This document shows positions 46,307-58,407 of a DNA stretch of 64,000 nucleotides, one piece after another. A model generated the notes under the pieces. It made no database searches. It saw only the letters and a program-made list of their open reading frames with translations, and was not told where the DNA came from. This stretch comes from an uncultured Chlorobiaceae bacterium. Lineage in GTDB: Bacteria; Bacteroidota; Chlorobiia; Chlorobiales; Chlorobiaceae. Where the stretch lies: NCBI GenBank assembly GCA_903882665.1, contig CAIRXW010000030.1, forward strand, positions 55,989-119,988, given 5' to 3'. How positions within the stretch are numbered: the first letter of the stretch is position 1; the number at the start of each line of letters is the position of its first letter. The position numbers and the translations under genes were made by a program.

Positions 46307-47299
46307 AGGCCTCCATCAGGGCGTTTGCGCCGCTGAAGGGGCTGAGCTGGCCTGAGAGTACTTTTTGTTCGACACTCTCTTTTGAGCCGATGACCTCGGC
46401 GTTGGAGAAGAACGCTCTTTTGAGTCGCTCTTCGAGGAGGGTGTAGAGCAGGCTTTTCAGTTGCTGACGTCGCAACTCTTCCAGAGTGTTGTGTTTGCGC
46501 ATCAGTGCAAAATATGCTGAAATGTTCTGCCAGACCTCCCTGATGCCGGTGCCTGTGATGGCGGAGGTGAGGAAGACCTGCGGTTGCCAGAAGGGATGTT
46601 TTGGAGGAAGCATCCTGATGGCCGCTTCGAATTCAGCTCTTGAGATTGCCGCAATACCAGCCTGGTCGCCGTCGGTTTTGGTGATAGCGACGGCGTCAGC
46701 GATCTCCATGATGCCCCGTTTTATCCCTTGCAGTTCGTCGCCCGAGCCGGGCAGCATGAGGAGCAGAATAAAGTCAACCATGGTGTCGACGGCCACTTCT
46801 GACTGTCCGACACCGACGGTTTCAACCATAATGACATCATATCCGGCAGCTTCGCAGAGCAGAATGGCTTCATGGGTTTTTGGCGAGGTTCCCCCCAGGC
46901 AGCCTGAAGAGGCGGTTGGACGGATAAAGGCCTCTTTTCTTCCGGCAAGCCTCTCCATGCGTGCCTTGTCGCCAAGAATGCTCCCTTTTGACTGCTTGCT
47001 GCTTGGGTCTATTGCCAGAACAGCGAGCCGTAACCCCTGATTGATAATCTCCTCGCCGAGTGCCTCAATAAAGGTGCTTTTGCCCGCTCCCGGTGAGCCG
47101 GTTATGCCAATGCGGATGGCCCCGTTTTTTTTGGCGAGGCAGCGGTCGAGGATTTCGTGCGCTTTCTGCTCATCTTCCGCTCTTTGCGACTCAATCAGCG
47201 TTATGGCGCGGCTCAGGATGTGGCGCTCTCCCTTCATGATCCCGCTGACGATGGTATCGACATCGGGATCGTAACGGGGCTTCAGGTTATGGCTCTTCA

Positions 47300-47300
<1 letters not shown>
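46290..47300 (-). CDS. meaB: MeaB GTPase, chaperone of methylmalonyl-CoA mutase
   Basis: G3E-family GTPase that gates cobalamin loading and protects methylmalonyl-CoA mutase. The 336 residues have P-loop ITGSPGAGKSTFIEAL, LAIDPSSKQSKGSILGDKAR, the switch region with ETVGVGQSEVAVDTM, and base-recognition KTDGD. RPTASSGCLGGT is typical of the family. The start shares one base with the mutB stop, so it is the last gene of the propionate operon. Confidence 0.94.
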
Positions 47301-49437
<2,137 letters not shown>

Positions 49438-49441
<4 letters not shown>

Positions 49442-51213
49442 TGTACTCCGGTTTTGTGTTGGTAGGATTTCAGCATTTCAAGGACATTGACGCCGGTATA
49501 GATAAAGCTGTCGAGGCCTGCGGCGAAGAGGCGCTCTTTTTCGACCGGTGGTTTGCCAGCCATGACGGCAATCATGCCACCATCAAGTATGCGAAGTCTC
49601 TGGCAAATTGTTTCAGCTGTAGGTACGGGATCTTTTTCGGCGATGCAGAGGACAACAATATCAGGTTTGCTTTGCTGGATGGTGCTGTATGAACGCTCTT
49701 CAAGAGGGAGTGTTGCCCGACCGGCAATTTCAAAACCACCGCATTTGAAAAAGTCTTCGGCAAAGGCTGCCTGCTGAAAGCTTACGGAAGGGTTGCCCTG
49801 CATCCAGATAAAGATGGATGGGGTACGGCCCGACTTCAGGCTGAAGGAACGGCTTTTCAAGCGAACCAGCTCGTAACCGGCAGTTTCGTTACCTTCAGGG
49901 AGCTGCTCAAGGGCAAGTTTCAGCTCCCCGATATGCTCTTCCTGTTCGGGCGAGAGTGGCCAAGTGTATCGGTTGACGCCAATCAGCGTTTTTTTCCGGT
50001 TATCGAGGCTTTTCTGCCGTTGTTCCGCCGATGCGTTAACCATTGCTTCAATGAGGCCGCTGGAGGTTGCCTCGGCCATGCCGCCAGCCGCTTCGATCTC
50101 CTTGAAGAGAGTCCATGCCGACCCGGCAAGTGCTTTGGTCATGGCTTCAAGGTAGTGCGAGCCGCGGGCTGGATCGACCACCCGGTCGAGGGAGGCCTCT
50201 TCCTTTAAAATCAGGTGAATATTGCCGGTGATGCGTTCTGCAATCTCCCTTTTCACCGAGAGCCCGCTGTCGAACGCTCCGATTTGCAGTGTCTCGTAAC
50301 CGCCAAGAATTGCTGATACCGCTTCTGTGGTGAGCCGGAGCATGTTGGTGTAGGGATCGAGCAGGGAGTGATTTCTCCGGGATGTTCTGGCAAAGAGGGT
50401 TGGCAGAGTTGAACCGGATGCTCCGTAGGCTTGCAAAAGATGGCTGAGGAGGTAGCGCAGGGCCCTTGGTTTGGCCAGTTCGGTAAAGTGGCTTGAGCCA
50501 ACCGGGAGGATGATCTCCATGGCAGCAACAATGCTCTCCACAGGAACTCCGGCCTCAAGAAAGCGGTGCAGATAGTCGCTCACACCGGCAAGTGCGAGTG
50601 CAATTTCCTGGGCGGCGGTTGAACCCTTCTGGTGGAAGGGGACGAGGTTGATTGCCAGAAAGCGGAATGGCGGCAGTGATGCAGCAATGCTGAAAAGCTC
50701 CATATCAAGCTCTTTGGAAGCGGCAGGCGTTTCGTCGAGCACTCCTCCAGCTTTCAGTGCAAGGCCTGGAGTGGTGGCAAGCGTTTTCAGCAGTTCAGCA
50801 ACAGGGGGGAGGTTGCCTGAAAAGTAGATGGCAACGGCTGAGGTGTTGATTCCGGCAAAGAGCTGCTTGAGATTTTCTGCGGAGCAGAGTGCCGGGTCAC
50901 TTATAACGAACTCAAGGGCTGCTGCATCGAGCTCAAAGCACTTGAGTGCCGCCTTGTTGGCACTGAGAGGATAATGAACAATAATGCTGTGACAATTTTT
51001 CCAGGTATTGACCCCTTTCGTCGGTGGCAGTTCAAGGAGCACTCCCTGCTCTTCATGGGAGTGCCAGGGTTCAAGATCAAATCCGTTTGGCGTATGCCAG
51101 ACGATGGAGTCATAAGGCCTTTCCTTGAGTTCGGCAACTGCCCTGGTTTTCCACTCAGCCCGGCTGACCGCCGGGAACCCAGAAAAGAGAGAATCAGGCC
51201 GGGAGTGTGTCAT
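49438..51213 (-). CDS. mutA: Methylmalonyl-CoA mutase, small subunit
   Basis: Non-catalytic partner of the heterodimeric mutase, 591 residues. The barrel half is recognisable ([19 protein letters not shown] at the start, and [20 protein letters not shown]). The C-terminal half is B12-domain-like but lacks DxHxxG, as in all small subunits. Presence of MutA marks the two-subunit enzyme form rather than a homodimer. It overlaps both neighbours by 4 bases: the carboxyltransferase stop and the mutB start. Confidence 0.92.
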
Positions 51214-53012
51214 AACGATGCATCCTGCTTGTTTTTTTTGATGTTGTACTCGTTGAGAATTTCCGAAATGGCATGTTTCATGTTTGTTGGCAACGCAGTG
51301 CGTTCAACAAATCCTTTCTGCTGCAGCCACCAGGTTGTCTGAAAGTCTTTGGTTGTCGGCTTGCCGGTGTACTGCTCGATGACCCGTTTACCGGAAAAAC
51401 CGATATTGCCGGCGTTGTGTTCAAAGAGTTTGATTCCCCTTGATCCTATGCCTATGGCGACGCCGCCGAGCGTAGGGTCGGTAATGATGGTGATGACTGG
51501 GAGGCCAGCTTTTTCAACACTCGATATGGCGACATGCAGTTTGGGGAGGCCGACCATCGAAGAGCACCCTTCGTGCATTCTTGCGCCTCCTCCGGTAGCC
51601 TGTATAACAATCGGTACGCCGCGTTCAATTGCGGTTTTGCTTGCCTGCCAGATTTTTTCTGCAGTCGACATGGAAAAGGACCCGCCGAGGAAGTTGAAGT
51701 TGGTCGCGCAAAAAACAACAGGCTTTCCCTCGATGGTGGCATCACCGGTTATAACGGAGGCCGCTGCGCCGGTTTTTTGCTGTGCCTCACCGATTTTTTT
51801 TCGGTAATCGGGGAAATCAAGAATATCACGGTCAACAATGTAGCGGGTGTTCCGGTGTTCAATGAAAGAGCCCTGGTCAAGGACAAGGCCGATGTAGTCG
51901 TGGGCCGTCAGTCGGACATACCGGTGTCCGCATATTTCGCAGGTGAAGTTGTCGGCAAAGAGTTTTGTATAGAGAACCGGATCGAGTACCTTTTTGCCGG
52001 CATTGTCGATACAGTTTTTATGACGGGCAACAAAGAGTATTTTTTTTGGCTTGGGGATGAAATAGGTGACCGGTTTTTCGAAGACGACAATCTCCTCCTC
52101 GGTAATGGTATCCCACTGGCCGATCTTTTCCCAGCGAGCCATTCTCCTCGAAAAGAGCTCTTCGGCCGGAATTCTGTTGAGTTGGTCAATCCATTTCACC
52201 ATGGAGCTTTTGAACGATTGAAGGGCTGAGGCCGGAAAATGGTGTGCAGGCCCGTCATGCTCGACGATGATATCGTCAATGATGCCGTTTTTCAGCGCCT
52301 CCTGTGCCGTTATCTGTGAAATCTCTGCGGCAAAGTTGGCCTTCTCCCTTGTGCGGAAGAGGATGGATGAGCACGCTTCGGGCGAAATGACCATGTAGGT
52401 GGAATACTCCATGGCGAGTACCACGTCGCATCCGGTCAGTGCAATGGCACCTCCGCTGCATCCCCGGTTGATGATGACTGATATGGTTGGTACTGTTGCT
52501 TCTGCAAGCAACTGCATGCATCGTCCAATTTTCCAGGCTATTCCGCCCCCTTCCGACTGTTCGGTCGGATCGGCACCAGCCGTGTCAATGACGGTGATGA
52601 TGATACGGTTTTCCTGTTCGGCAAGCTCAATGGCCTTGATTGCCTTTTCAAAAGCTGCCGGGGTCGGCATGCCCTGATTCCATTTTTTGATCTCATCGGG
52701 ATTCCTCATCAGTTGGCGCATGAGCGCAAAATCAGAGGTTGGTCCAGATTGCTGGCCGATCAGCATGACGGGCCACCACGAGTTTTCACCGTTGCGCAGC
52801 ACTGCGCGGTGGGTCTGGATGATGCAACTGCCATGCAGATCGTTCTGCAGGCACTCTTCAGCTTCATCAAAGGCGGTCAGGTAATCGAGGTGTTTGGGGC
52901 GTTCGGGGTGAAAGGAGAGTTGATATTTTTCGTATTCGGTGAGTTTTTCAATACTCTCGTGAGAGTAACTGAAACCCTCTTTTTTTTCGAAAGGCAGATA
53001 AAAATGTTTCAC
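51210..53012 (-). CDS. Fused acyl-CoA carboxyltransferase, AccA-like half followed by AccD-like half
   Basis: Transfers CO2 from carboxybiotin to an acyl-CoA; the operon suggests propionyl-CoA. Residues about 30-260 are AccA-like: HPERPKHLDYLTAFDEAEE, TVIDTAGADPTEQSEGG, and NRGCSGGAIALTGCDVVLAM with EYSTYMVISPEACSSILF. Residues about 310-590 are AccD-like: a partial zinc ribbon (TCEICGHRY), GGSFSMSTAEKIWQA, QATGGGARMHEG, ITDPTLGGVAIGIGS and GNIGFSGKRVIEQ. Normal fused propionyl-CoA carboxylase beta chains have the AccD-like half first; here the order is alpha then beta. The start is a GTG at 53010-53012. No biotin carboxylase or biotin carrier is in the operon. A decarboxylase or transcarboxylase role cannot be excluded. 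Confidence 0.88.
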   Translation of the reverse strand: MKHFYLPFEKKEGFSYSHESIEKLTEYEKYQLSFHPERPKHLDYLTAFDEAEECLQNDLHGSCIIQTHRAVLRNGENSWWPVMLIGQQSGPTSDFALMRQLMRNPDEIKKWNQGMPTPAAFEKAIKAIELAEQENRIIITVIDTAGADPTEQSEGGGIAWKIGRCMQLLAEATVPTISVIINRGCSGGAIALTGCDVVLAMEYSTYMVISPEACSSILFRTREKANFAAEISQITAQEALKNGIIDDIIVEHDGPAHHFPASALQSFKSSMVKWIDQLNRIPAEELFSRRMARWEKIGQWDTITEEEIVVFEKPVTYFIPKPKKILFVARHKNCIDNAGKKVLDPVLYTKLFADNFTCEICGHRYVRLTAHDYIGLVLDQGSFIEHRNTRYIVDRDILDFPDYRKKIGEAQQKTGAAASVITGDATIEGKPVVFCATNFNFLGGSFSMSTAEKIWQASKTAIERGVPIVIQATGGGARMHEGCSSMVGLPKLHVAISSVEKAGLPVITIITDPTLGGVAIGIGSRGIKLFEHNAGNIGFSGKRVIEQYTGKPTTKDFQTTWWLQQKGFVERTALPTNMKHAISEILNEYNIKKNKQDASL

Positions 53013-53040
53013 TGGTTACAAGCTGCTTTGTCTTGATTGG

Positions 53041-53448
53041 TTAATGCTGTTTTTGAGCAAATTCAAGAAGGACTCTGTTGGTCTCTTTAGGGTGAAGAAA
53101 AACAATTTTTTTTCCGCCAGCCCCCTCTTTCGGCAAGCCAAGTGGATTGATGTTTTTTGACGCAAGTCGCTGGGTCTCTTTTTCGATATCGTCTGTTTCC
53201 AGTGCGATGTGGTGCATGCCGTCACCGTTTTTTGCAAGAAATTTTGCAATCGGGCTCTCATCGCTCATGGGTTCAAGCAGTTCGATTTTGCTCTCTCCTA
53301 TGGTGATAAATGCAACGCGCACTTTTTCTGACGGAACCTCTTCGATCCTGATCGCCCCGGGGGCGCACCCGAGAACGTTCCGGAACGTCTCAAGTGCGCT
53401 TTCAAGGTTTTGGACGGCAATCGCTATGTGGTCAATTTTTTTGATCAT
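53041..53448 (-). CDS. mce: Methylmalonyl-CoA epimerase
   Basis: Interconverts (S)- and (R)-methylmalonyl-CoA, joining the carboxylase and mutase steps. The 135-residue vicinal-oxygen-chelate protein has metal ligands in KKIDHIAIAVQNLE, GMHHIALETDDIE, and VLLEFAQ, plus SPIAKFLAKNGDG. Length is typical. The start overlaps the synthetase stop by 4 bases; the carboxyltransferase begins 28 bases downstream. Confidence 0.94.
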   Translation of the reverse strand: MIKKIDHIAIAVQNLESALETFRNVLGCAPGAIRIEEVPSEKVRVAFITIGESKIELLEPMSDESPIAKFLAKNGDGMHHIALETDDIEKETQRLASKNINPLGLPKEGAGGKKIVFLHPKETNRVLLEFAQKQH

Positions 53449-55367
53449 GCGTCCCTTGTAATGGATTTGCTTTTTATGGCATAACCGATTGTCTGGAGTG
53501 CCTCCCGTATTTCATCGAGAATTACCGGCTCATCAATTGTTGCCGGCATGGTGTACTCTTCGCTGTTGGCAATTTTGCGCATGGTTCCTCGGAGAATTTT
53601 GCCTGAACGGGTTTTTGGCAGCCGTTCAACAATAATGGCGCTCTTGAAGGAGGCAACAGGTCCGATATTTTCACGTACGTACTCTATAACGTGTTTGATG
53701 ATCTGGGAGTGGGGAGTATCAACGTTGTTCTTGAGGACGAGGAAGCCGAGTGGCACCTGACCTTTCAGGTCGTCATGAACGCCGACGACCGCACTTTCGG
53801 CCACGTCAGGATGTTCGCAGAGAGCCCCTTCAATTGCTCCGGTGGAGAGCCTGTGGCCGGCAACATTGATAACGTCATCGGTTCGTGACATGATGTAGAT
53901 GTAGCCATCTTCATCAATATAACCGGCATCGCTGGTCTGGTAGTAGCCGGGAAACTGTTTCATGTAGGTTTCGACAAACCGGTTGTCGGCCTTCCAGAGT
54001 GTCAGCATGGTACCAGGAGGAAGGGGCTGCTTGATGACGATATCGCCCATCTGTCCGGCGGGAAGCTGCTCCAGATCCGAGTTGACAACCTGGACGTTAT
54101 AACCGGGGACGGCCCGTGATGATGATCCGTACTTGATTGGCCCTGGGGAAATACCCTGGCAGTTTGCGGCAATTGCCCATCCGGTCTCGGTCTGCCACCA
54201 ATGGTCAATGACCGGTACATTCAGTTGACGTTCAGCCCATTTGACCGTATCGGGGTCGGCCCGTTCACCGGCAAGAAAGAGTGTCCGGAATTTGGAGAGG
54301 TCATAGTTCTTGATATAGTTGCCGTTCGGATCCTCTTTTTTGATGGCCCGGAATGCTGTCGGTGCCGTAAAGAGTACCGAGACATTATATTCGCTGATGA
54401 TTCTCCAGAAGGTGCCGGGATCGGGCGTGCCGACGGGCTTGCCTTCAAAAATCAGTGTGGTGCATCCCTGAAGCAGGGGAGCGTAGACGATGTAGGAGTG
54501 GCCGACAACCCAGCCGACATCGCTGGCAGCCCAGAAGACCTCTCCCGGCTCCACATTGTAGACATTTTTCATTGACCATTGCAGTGCCACCATGTGGCCG
54601 CCGTGATCGCGGACAATGCCTTTCGGCTGGCCAGTGGTTCCGGAAGTGTAGAGAATATAGAGGGGATCGGAAGATTCAACAGGTACGCATTGTGCGGGTT
54701 CGGCGCCGAGAAGGGACTGGTTCCAGGTCAGGTCGCGCTCTTCATTGAGTTCCGCCTTGAGCTGGTCTCGCTGCTTGATGATACAGATTTCAGGTTTGAA
54801 GTGGGCCAGTTCAATGGCAAAGTCGAGCAGCCGCTTGTAGTCAATGATTTTGCTGTGCTCAATGCCGCATGAGGCGGAGATGATCACCTTGGGCTTGCAG
54901 TCGTCAATTCTTATAGCAAGTTCATGGGAGGCGAAACCGCCGAAGACGACGGAGTGGATTGCTCCGAGTCTTGCACAGGCAAGCATGGCAACGACTGCTT
55001 CGGGAATCATGGGCATATAGATGATCACGCGATCACCCTTGCGCACACCCCTCGACTGCAGGGCTCCGGCGAAAAGTGCTACAATGTCTCGGAACTCCCG
55101 GAAGGTATAGCGTTGCTTGGTGCCTGTTACCGGGCTGTCAAAAATAACGGCGAGGTCGTTGCCTCGTCCTTCATCCACGTGGCGGTCAAGAGCATTGTAG
55201 CAGGTGTTGGTCATGCCTCCGGCAAACCATCGATAAAACGGGGGGTTGCTTGTATCGAGAACCTTGTTCCATTTTTTGTACCAGTGCAGCTTTTCAGCGG
55301 CTTCTCCCCAGAAAGTTTCCGGGTTTTCAATTGATTGCTGATAAACGGTGTGGAAGGACTGCGACAT
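53445..55367 (-). CDS. prpE: Acyl-CoA synthetase, probably propionyl-CoA synthetase (PrpE type)
   Basis: AMP-forming activation of propionate (or acetate) with CoA. From the ATG at 55365-55367, preceded by GGGGG, the protein is 640 residues. It starts MSQSFHTVYQQSIENPETFW; FYRWFAGGMTNTCYNALDRH is the PrpE-like N-terminal block. The adenylation domain has YTSGTTGQPKGIVRD and TETGWAI, and the C-terminal catalytic Lys is in TRSGKILRGTMR. The frame is open another 54 codons upstream but they are not family-like. It heads the operon prpE-mce-carboxyltransferase-mutA-mutB-meaB, favouring propionate over acetate. Confidence 0.88.
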   Translation of the reverse strand: MSQSFHTVYQQSIENPETFWGEAAEKLHWYKKWNKVLDTSNPPFYRWFAGGMTNTCYNALDRHVDEGRGNDLAVIFDSPVTGTKQRYTFREFRDIVALFAGALQSRGVRKGDRVIIYMPMIPEAVVAMLACARLGAIHSVVFGGFASHELAIRIDDCKPKVIISASCGIEHSKIIDYKRLLDFAIELAHFKPEICIIKQRDQLKAELNEERDLTWNQSLLGAEPAQCVPVESSDPLYILYTSGTTGQPKGIVRDHGGHMVALQWSMKNVYNVEPGEVFWAASDVGWVVGHSYIVYAPLLQGCTTLIFEGKPVGTPDPGTFWRIISEYNVSVLFTAPTAFRAIKKEDPNGNYIKNYDLSKFRTLFLAGERADPDTVKWAERQLNVPVIDHWWQTETGWAIAANCQGISPGPIKYGSSSRAVPGYNVQVVNSDLEQLPAGQMGDIVIKQPLPPGTMLTLWKADNRFVETYMKQFPGYYQTSDAGYIDEDGYIYIMSRTDDVINVAGHRLSTGAIEGALCEHPDVAESAVVGVHDDLKGQVPLGFLVLKNNVDTPHSQIIKHVIEYVRENIGPVASFKSAIIVERLPKTRSGKILRGTMRKIANSEEYTMPATIDEPVILDEIREALQTIGYAIKSKSITRDA

Positions 55368-55532
55368 ACGAGTGACCCCCTGAAAAATAAAATAGGTTAA
55401 TGAAAAAGAAGGGAGGACGGATTGGTCAGACAAAAAGAACGGATGGCATAATGGCAGCAAAACATGTCGGGAACGATTTGTTTTGAAAACTAATGTTAAT
55501 AAAAAATAAAGAGTAGAGCAATGAATCATTTG

Positions 55533-56321
55533 TTACAGAAGTGGTTTCAGCTCTCTGAAGAGCTCAAAAAACGCTTCAATCGAGAGCGCTTCAGCCCGGA
55601 GTTTCAAGGTTTCGCTCTTTACGGAGTCAAGGTTATAGCTCTCTTTGAGATTGTTCAGCAGGGTTTTGCGGCGCTGGTGAAAGGCTGTGCGGACAAACCG
55701 GCGGAAAGCGTCGGCATCGTCCACCGGGTCATTTATTTTTGGTGTCATCTGCAGGACAGCACTATCGACTCCCGGTTGTGGTCGAAAGACCTTGCGTCCA
55801 ACCTTGAAGAGGTAGTGGACATCGCAGAAGGCCTGCAGTTGGACGGCGAGAATGCCATAATCCTTTGTGCCGGGCTTTGCGACAATTCGCATGGCAACTT
55901 CATGCTGCATCATCAGTGTGGCCGAGAGGATATTGTTGCGATGTTCAAGAAGTTTGAAAAGGATCGGGGTGGTGATGGAGTAGGGGATATTGCCGAGTAC
56001 CCTGAGTGGTTTTGCCTCTGCAAGTGCGGCAAGATCGGTTTCAAGGAAGTCGCCCTCAATCAGCTTGAGCTGCGGGTACTCGCACCTTATGAATTCTGCA
56101 AGCTTCCGATCTTTTTCGACAACGGTGAATACCGGACAGCAACAAATGATCTCTCTTGTCAGGGCTCCGAACCCCGGGCCAATTTCAAGAATGTTCTCCT
56201 GGGGGCCAGCTCCTGAAGCAAGAACTATTTTTCTTGTGATATTGCGGTCTGTAAGAAAATTTTGACCTAATTTTTTTTTCACCGCTATTTCAGTATGCTT
56301 ATATTCAACAACTTTTCTCAT
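55533..56321 (-). CDS. rsmA: 16S rRNA dimethyladenosine transferase (KsgA/RsmA)
   Basis: Dimethylates two adjacent adenosines near the 3' end of 16S rRNA during small-subunit assembly. The 262 residues show [19 protein letters not shown], the SAM-binding [26 protein letters not shown], the catalytic [13 protein letters not shown] (NIPY), and [10 protein letters not shown]. Length is standard. Divergent from the transketolase subunit with 71 bases between. Confidence 0.96.
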   Translation of the reverse strand: MRKVVEYKHTEIAVKKKLGQNFLTDRNITRKIVLASGAGPQENILEIGPGFGALTREIICCCPVFTVVEKDRKLAEFIRCEYPQLKLIEGDFLETDLAALAEAKPLRVLGNIPYSITTPILFKLLEHRNNILSATLMMQHEVAMRIVAKPGTKDYGILAVQLQAFCDVHYLFKVGRKVFRPQPGVDSAVLQMTPKINDPVDDADAFRRFVRTAFHQRRKTLLNNLKESYNLDSVKSETLKLRAEALSIEAFFELFRELKPLL

Positions 56322-56392
56322 GGGGTTTGAAATTTTTTCGGTACCATAGCCAAGCGGAAGTGCTTTTCATAATTTAAGTTATTCTGGAAGTA

Positions 56393-57376
56393 ATGGAAGA
56401 AAATAACATCGGCGTTGCGATGGCGCAATACGCTTCGCGGGGAAACAAGGCTACCCGGACAGGGTTTGGCGACGCTTTGCTTGAAATCGGCTCGCAGGAG
56501 AGCTCTGTTGTCGCCTTGTGTGCTGATCTGACCGGATCGCTGAATATGAATTTGTTTCGTGAAGCTTTCCCTGATCGTTTTATCCAGACGGGGATTGCCG
56601 AGGCAAACATGATCTCCATGGCCGCCGGCCTGGCTACTACAGGAAAAATACCGGTAGCCGCAACGTTTGCCGTCTTTGCTACAGGCAGGGTTTACGACCA
56701 GATTCGCCAGTCGGTCTGCTATTCGAATCTCAATGTAAAAATCTGTGCTTCACATGCCGGGTTGACCCTCGGTGAAGATGGAGCTACCCACCAGATTCTT
56801 GAGGATATTGGTCTTATGCGCGGTCTGCCAAGAATGACGGTGGTTGTGCCGGCCGATTACAGCGAAACCGTTCGCGCGACAAAAGCGGTTGTGCAACATC
56901 AGGGGCCGGTCTATCTCCGTTTTGGAAGGCCGAATGTTCCTGACTTTTCGCTTGATGCGGATGGATTTGAAATCGGAAAATCAATCGAACTTCATCCTGG
57001 CAAGGATGTGACGGTCATTGCCTGCGGCATCATGGTCTGGAAAGCCCTCGAAGCGGCCCGCATACTCGAAAAAGAGGGCGTTGGCGTCAGGGTGATCAAC
57101 ATGCATACCATCAAGCCAATTGATACCCTTGCCATTGTGCGTGCAGCCAACGATACCGGTGCCATTGTGACGGCGGAAGAGCACCAGATCTACAACGGCC
57201 TTGGTGATGCAGTAGCCCATGTCTGTGCCCTCACTATTCCGGTGCCGATCGAGATGGTGGGTGTCGAAGACCAGTTTGGTGAGTCAGGCAAGGCTGATGA
57301 ATTGCTCGAAAAATACAAACTGACAACCGGGGATATTCTTGAAAAAATTTACCTCGCCTTGCGCAGAAAAAATTGA
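56393..57376 (+). CDS. Transketolase C-terminal subunit
   Basis: The pyrimidine-binding plus C-terminal half of a split transketolase, 327 residues. Features are [24 protein letters not shown], the catalytic-Glu segment [51 protein letters not shown] and [13 protein letters not shown]. The PP-binding N-terminal half is not in the window and must be encoded elsewhere. Less likely, it belongs to a transketolase-like enzyme of another pathway. The YbaB gene follows after 40 bases. Confidence 0.9.
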   Translation: MEENNIGVAMAQYASRGNKATRTGFGDALLEIGSQESSVVALCADLTGSLNMNLFREAFPDRFIQTGIAEANMISMAAGLATTGKIPVAATFAVFATGRVYDQIRQSVCYSNLNVKICASHAGLTLGEDGATHQILEDIGLMRGLPRMTVVVPADYSETVRATKAVVQHQGPVYLRFGRPNVPDFSLDADGFEIGKSIELHPGKDVTVIACGIMVWKALEAARILEKEGVGVRVINMHTIKPIDTLAIVRAANDTGAIVTAEEHQIYNGLGDAVAHVCALTIPVPIEMVGVEDQFGESGKADELLEKYKLTTGDILEKIYLALRRKN

Positions 57377-57416
57377 CGGAAACCATTTTTATACAACCTA
57401 CAGTGGAGAAGAACTG

Positions 57417-57752
57417 ATGGCAATGCCGAATTTGGGTGATATGATGAAACAGATCCAGCAGGCTGGTGAAAAGATGCAGGATGTACAGAAGCAGCTTGAA
57501 AAAATTGTGGCTCATGGTGAAGCCGGAGGCGGCATGGTGAAGGTTACCGTAAGCGGCAAGCAGAAAGTGCTCAGTCTGACCATTGATCCCGATATCATGG
57601 ATGATACGGAAATGGTTCAGGATCTCGTCCTTGCTGCGGTGAACAATGCGCTGGACGAAGCTGGCCGGCTTGGACAGGAAGAGATATCCAAAGTTACCGG
57701 CGGGATGATGAATCCTGCGGATATGCTCAAAAACCTGAATCTCGGTCTGTAG
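57417..57752 (+). CDS. ybaB: YbaB/EbfC-family nucleoid-associated protein
   Basis: DNA-binding dimer, 111 residues, starting [40 protein letters not shown] then [13 protein letters not shown] and [10 protein letters not shown] are the family core. The ATG at 57417 has GGAG upstream; the frame runs open from 57339. It is 6 bases before recR, the widely conserved ybaB-recR pair. Confidence 0.95.
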   Translation: MAMPNLGDMMKQIQQAGEKMQDVQKQLEKIVAHGEAGGGMVKVTVSGKQKVLSLTIDPDIMDDTEMVQDLVLAAVNNALDEAGRLGQEEISKVTGGMMNPADMLKNLNLGL

Positions 57753-57758
57753 CTCTTT

Positions 57759-58373
57759 ATGCGTTATACTTCGGCAGCTCTTGATGCCCTTATTGATGAA
57801 TTTGCCAAACTCCCCGGTGTCGGCCGCAAAACCGCCCAGCGTATGGCCATGTATATTCTGCGTGAGCCGAGAGCTGAGGCGGAAAAGCTTGCAGGAGCCC
57901 TGATTAATGCCAAAGACAAGGTTATCCGTTGTTCAGTCTGCCAGAATATCACCGATATCGGTACCGACCCATGCGCACTCTGCAGCAGCAGGTCACGTGA
58001 CCGTTCGGTGATCTGCGTGGTTGAATCCCCGGTTGACATGCTTGCGTTTGAAAAGAGCGGTCACTACAAAGGGCTCTACCATGTCCTTCATGGTGTTATC
58101 TCACCCCTTGACGGCATAGGACCTGACGACATAAAGATTCGTGAACTGCTTCTGCGTCTTTCAGCATCAGAGAGTCATGCAGTCAGGGAGGTTGTTCTTG
58201 CCCTGAATCCGACCATTGAGGGCGAAACGACAGCCCTCTATCTCAGCAAACTGCTCAAGCCACTTGGCATCCATGTTACAAAAATAGCAAGAGGAATTCC
58301 TGTGGGAGCGGAGCTTGAATTTATTGACGAAGCAACCCTTTCCCGCGCAATGGAAGGACGTACTGCTGTGTAG
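57759..58373 (+). CDS. recR: Recombination mediator RecR
   Basis: Forms the ring clamp that loads RecA at gaps with RecO/RecF. The 204 residues have the helix-hairpin-helix [18 protein letters not shown], zinc finger [18 protein letters not shown], the Toprim motif [17 protein letters not shown], and the closing [20 protein letters not shown] with [10 protein letters not shown]. Complete and normal in size. Confidence 0.97.
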   Translation: MRYTSAALDALIDEFAKLPGVGRKTAQRMAMYILREPRAEAEKLAGALINAKDKVIRCSVCQNITDIGTDPCALCSSRSRDRSVICVVESPVDMLAFEKSGHYKGLYHVLHGVISPLDGIGPDDIKIRELLLRLSASESHAVREVVLALNPTIEGETTALYLSKLLKPLGIHVTKIARGIPVGAELEFIDEATLSRAMEGRTAV

Positions 58374-58407
58374 TGTTTTTTTGCCAATGTCGTTTCAATT
58401 CCGAAGC

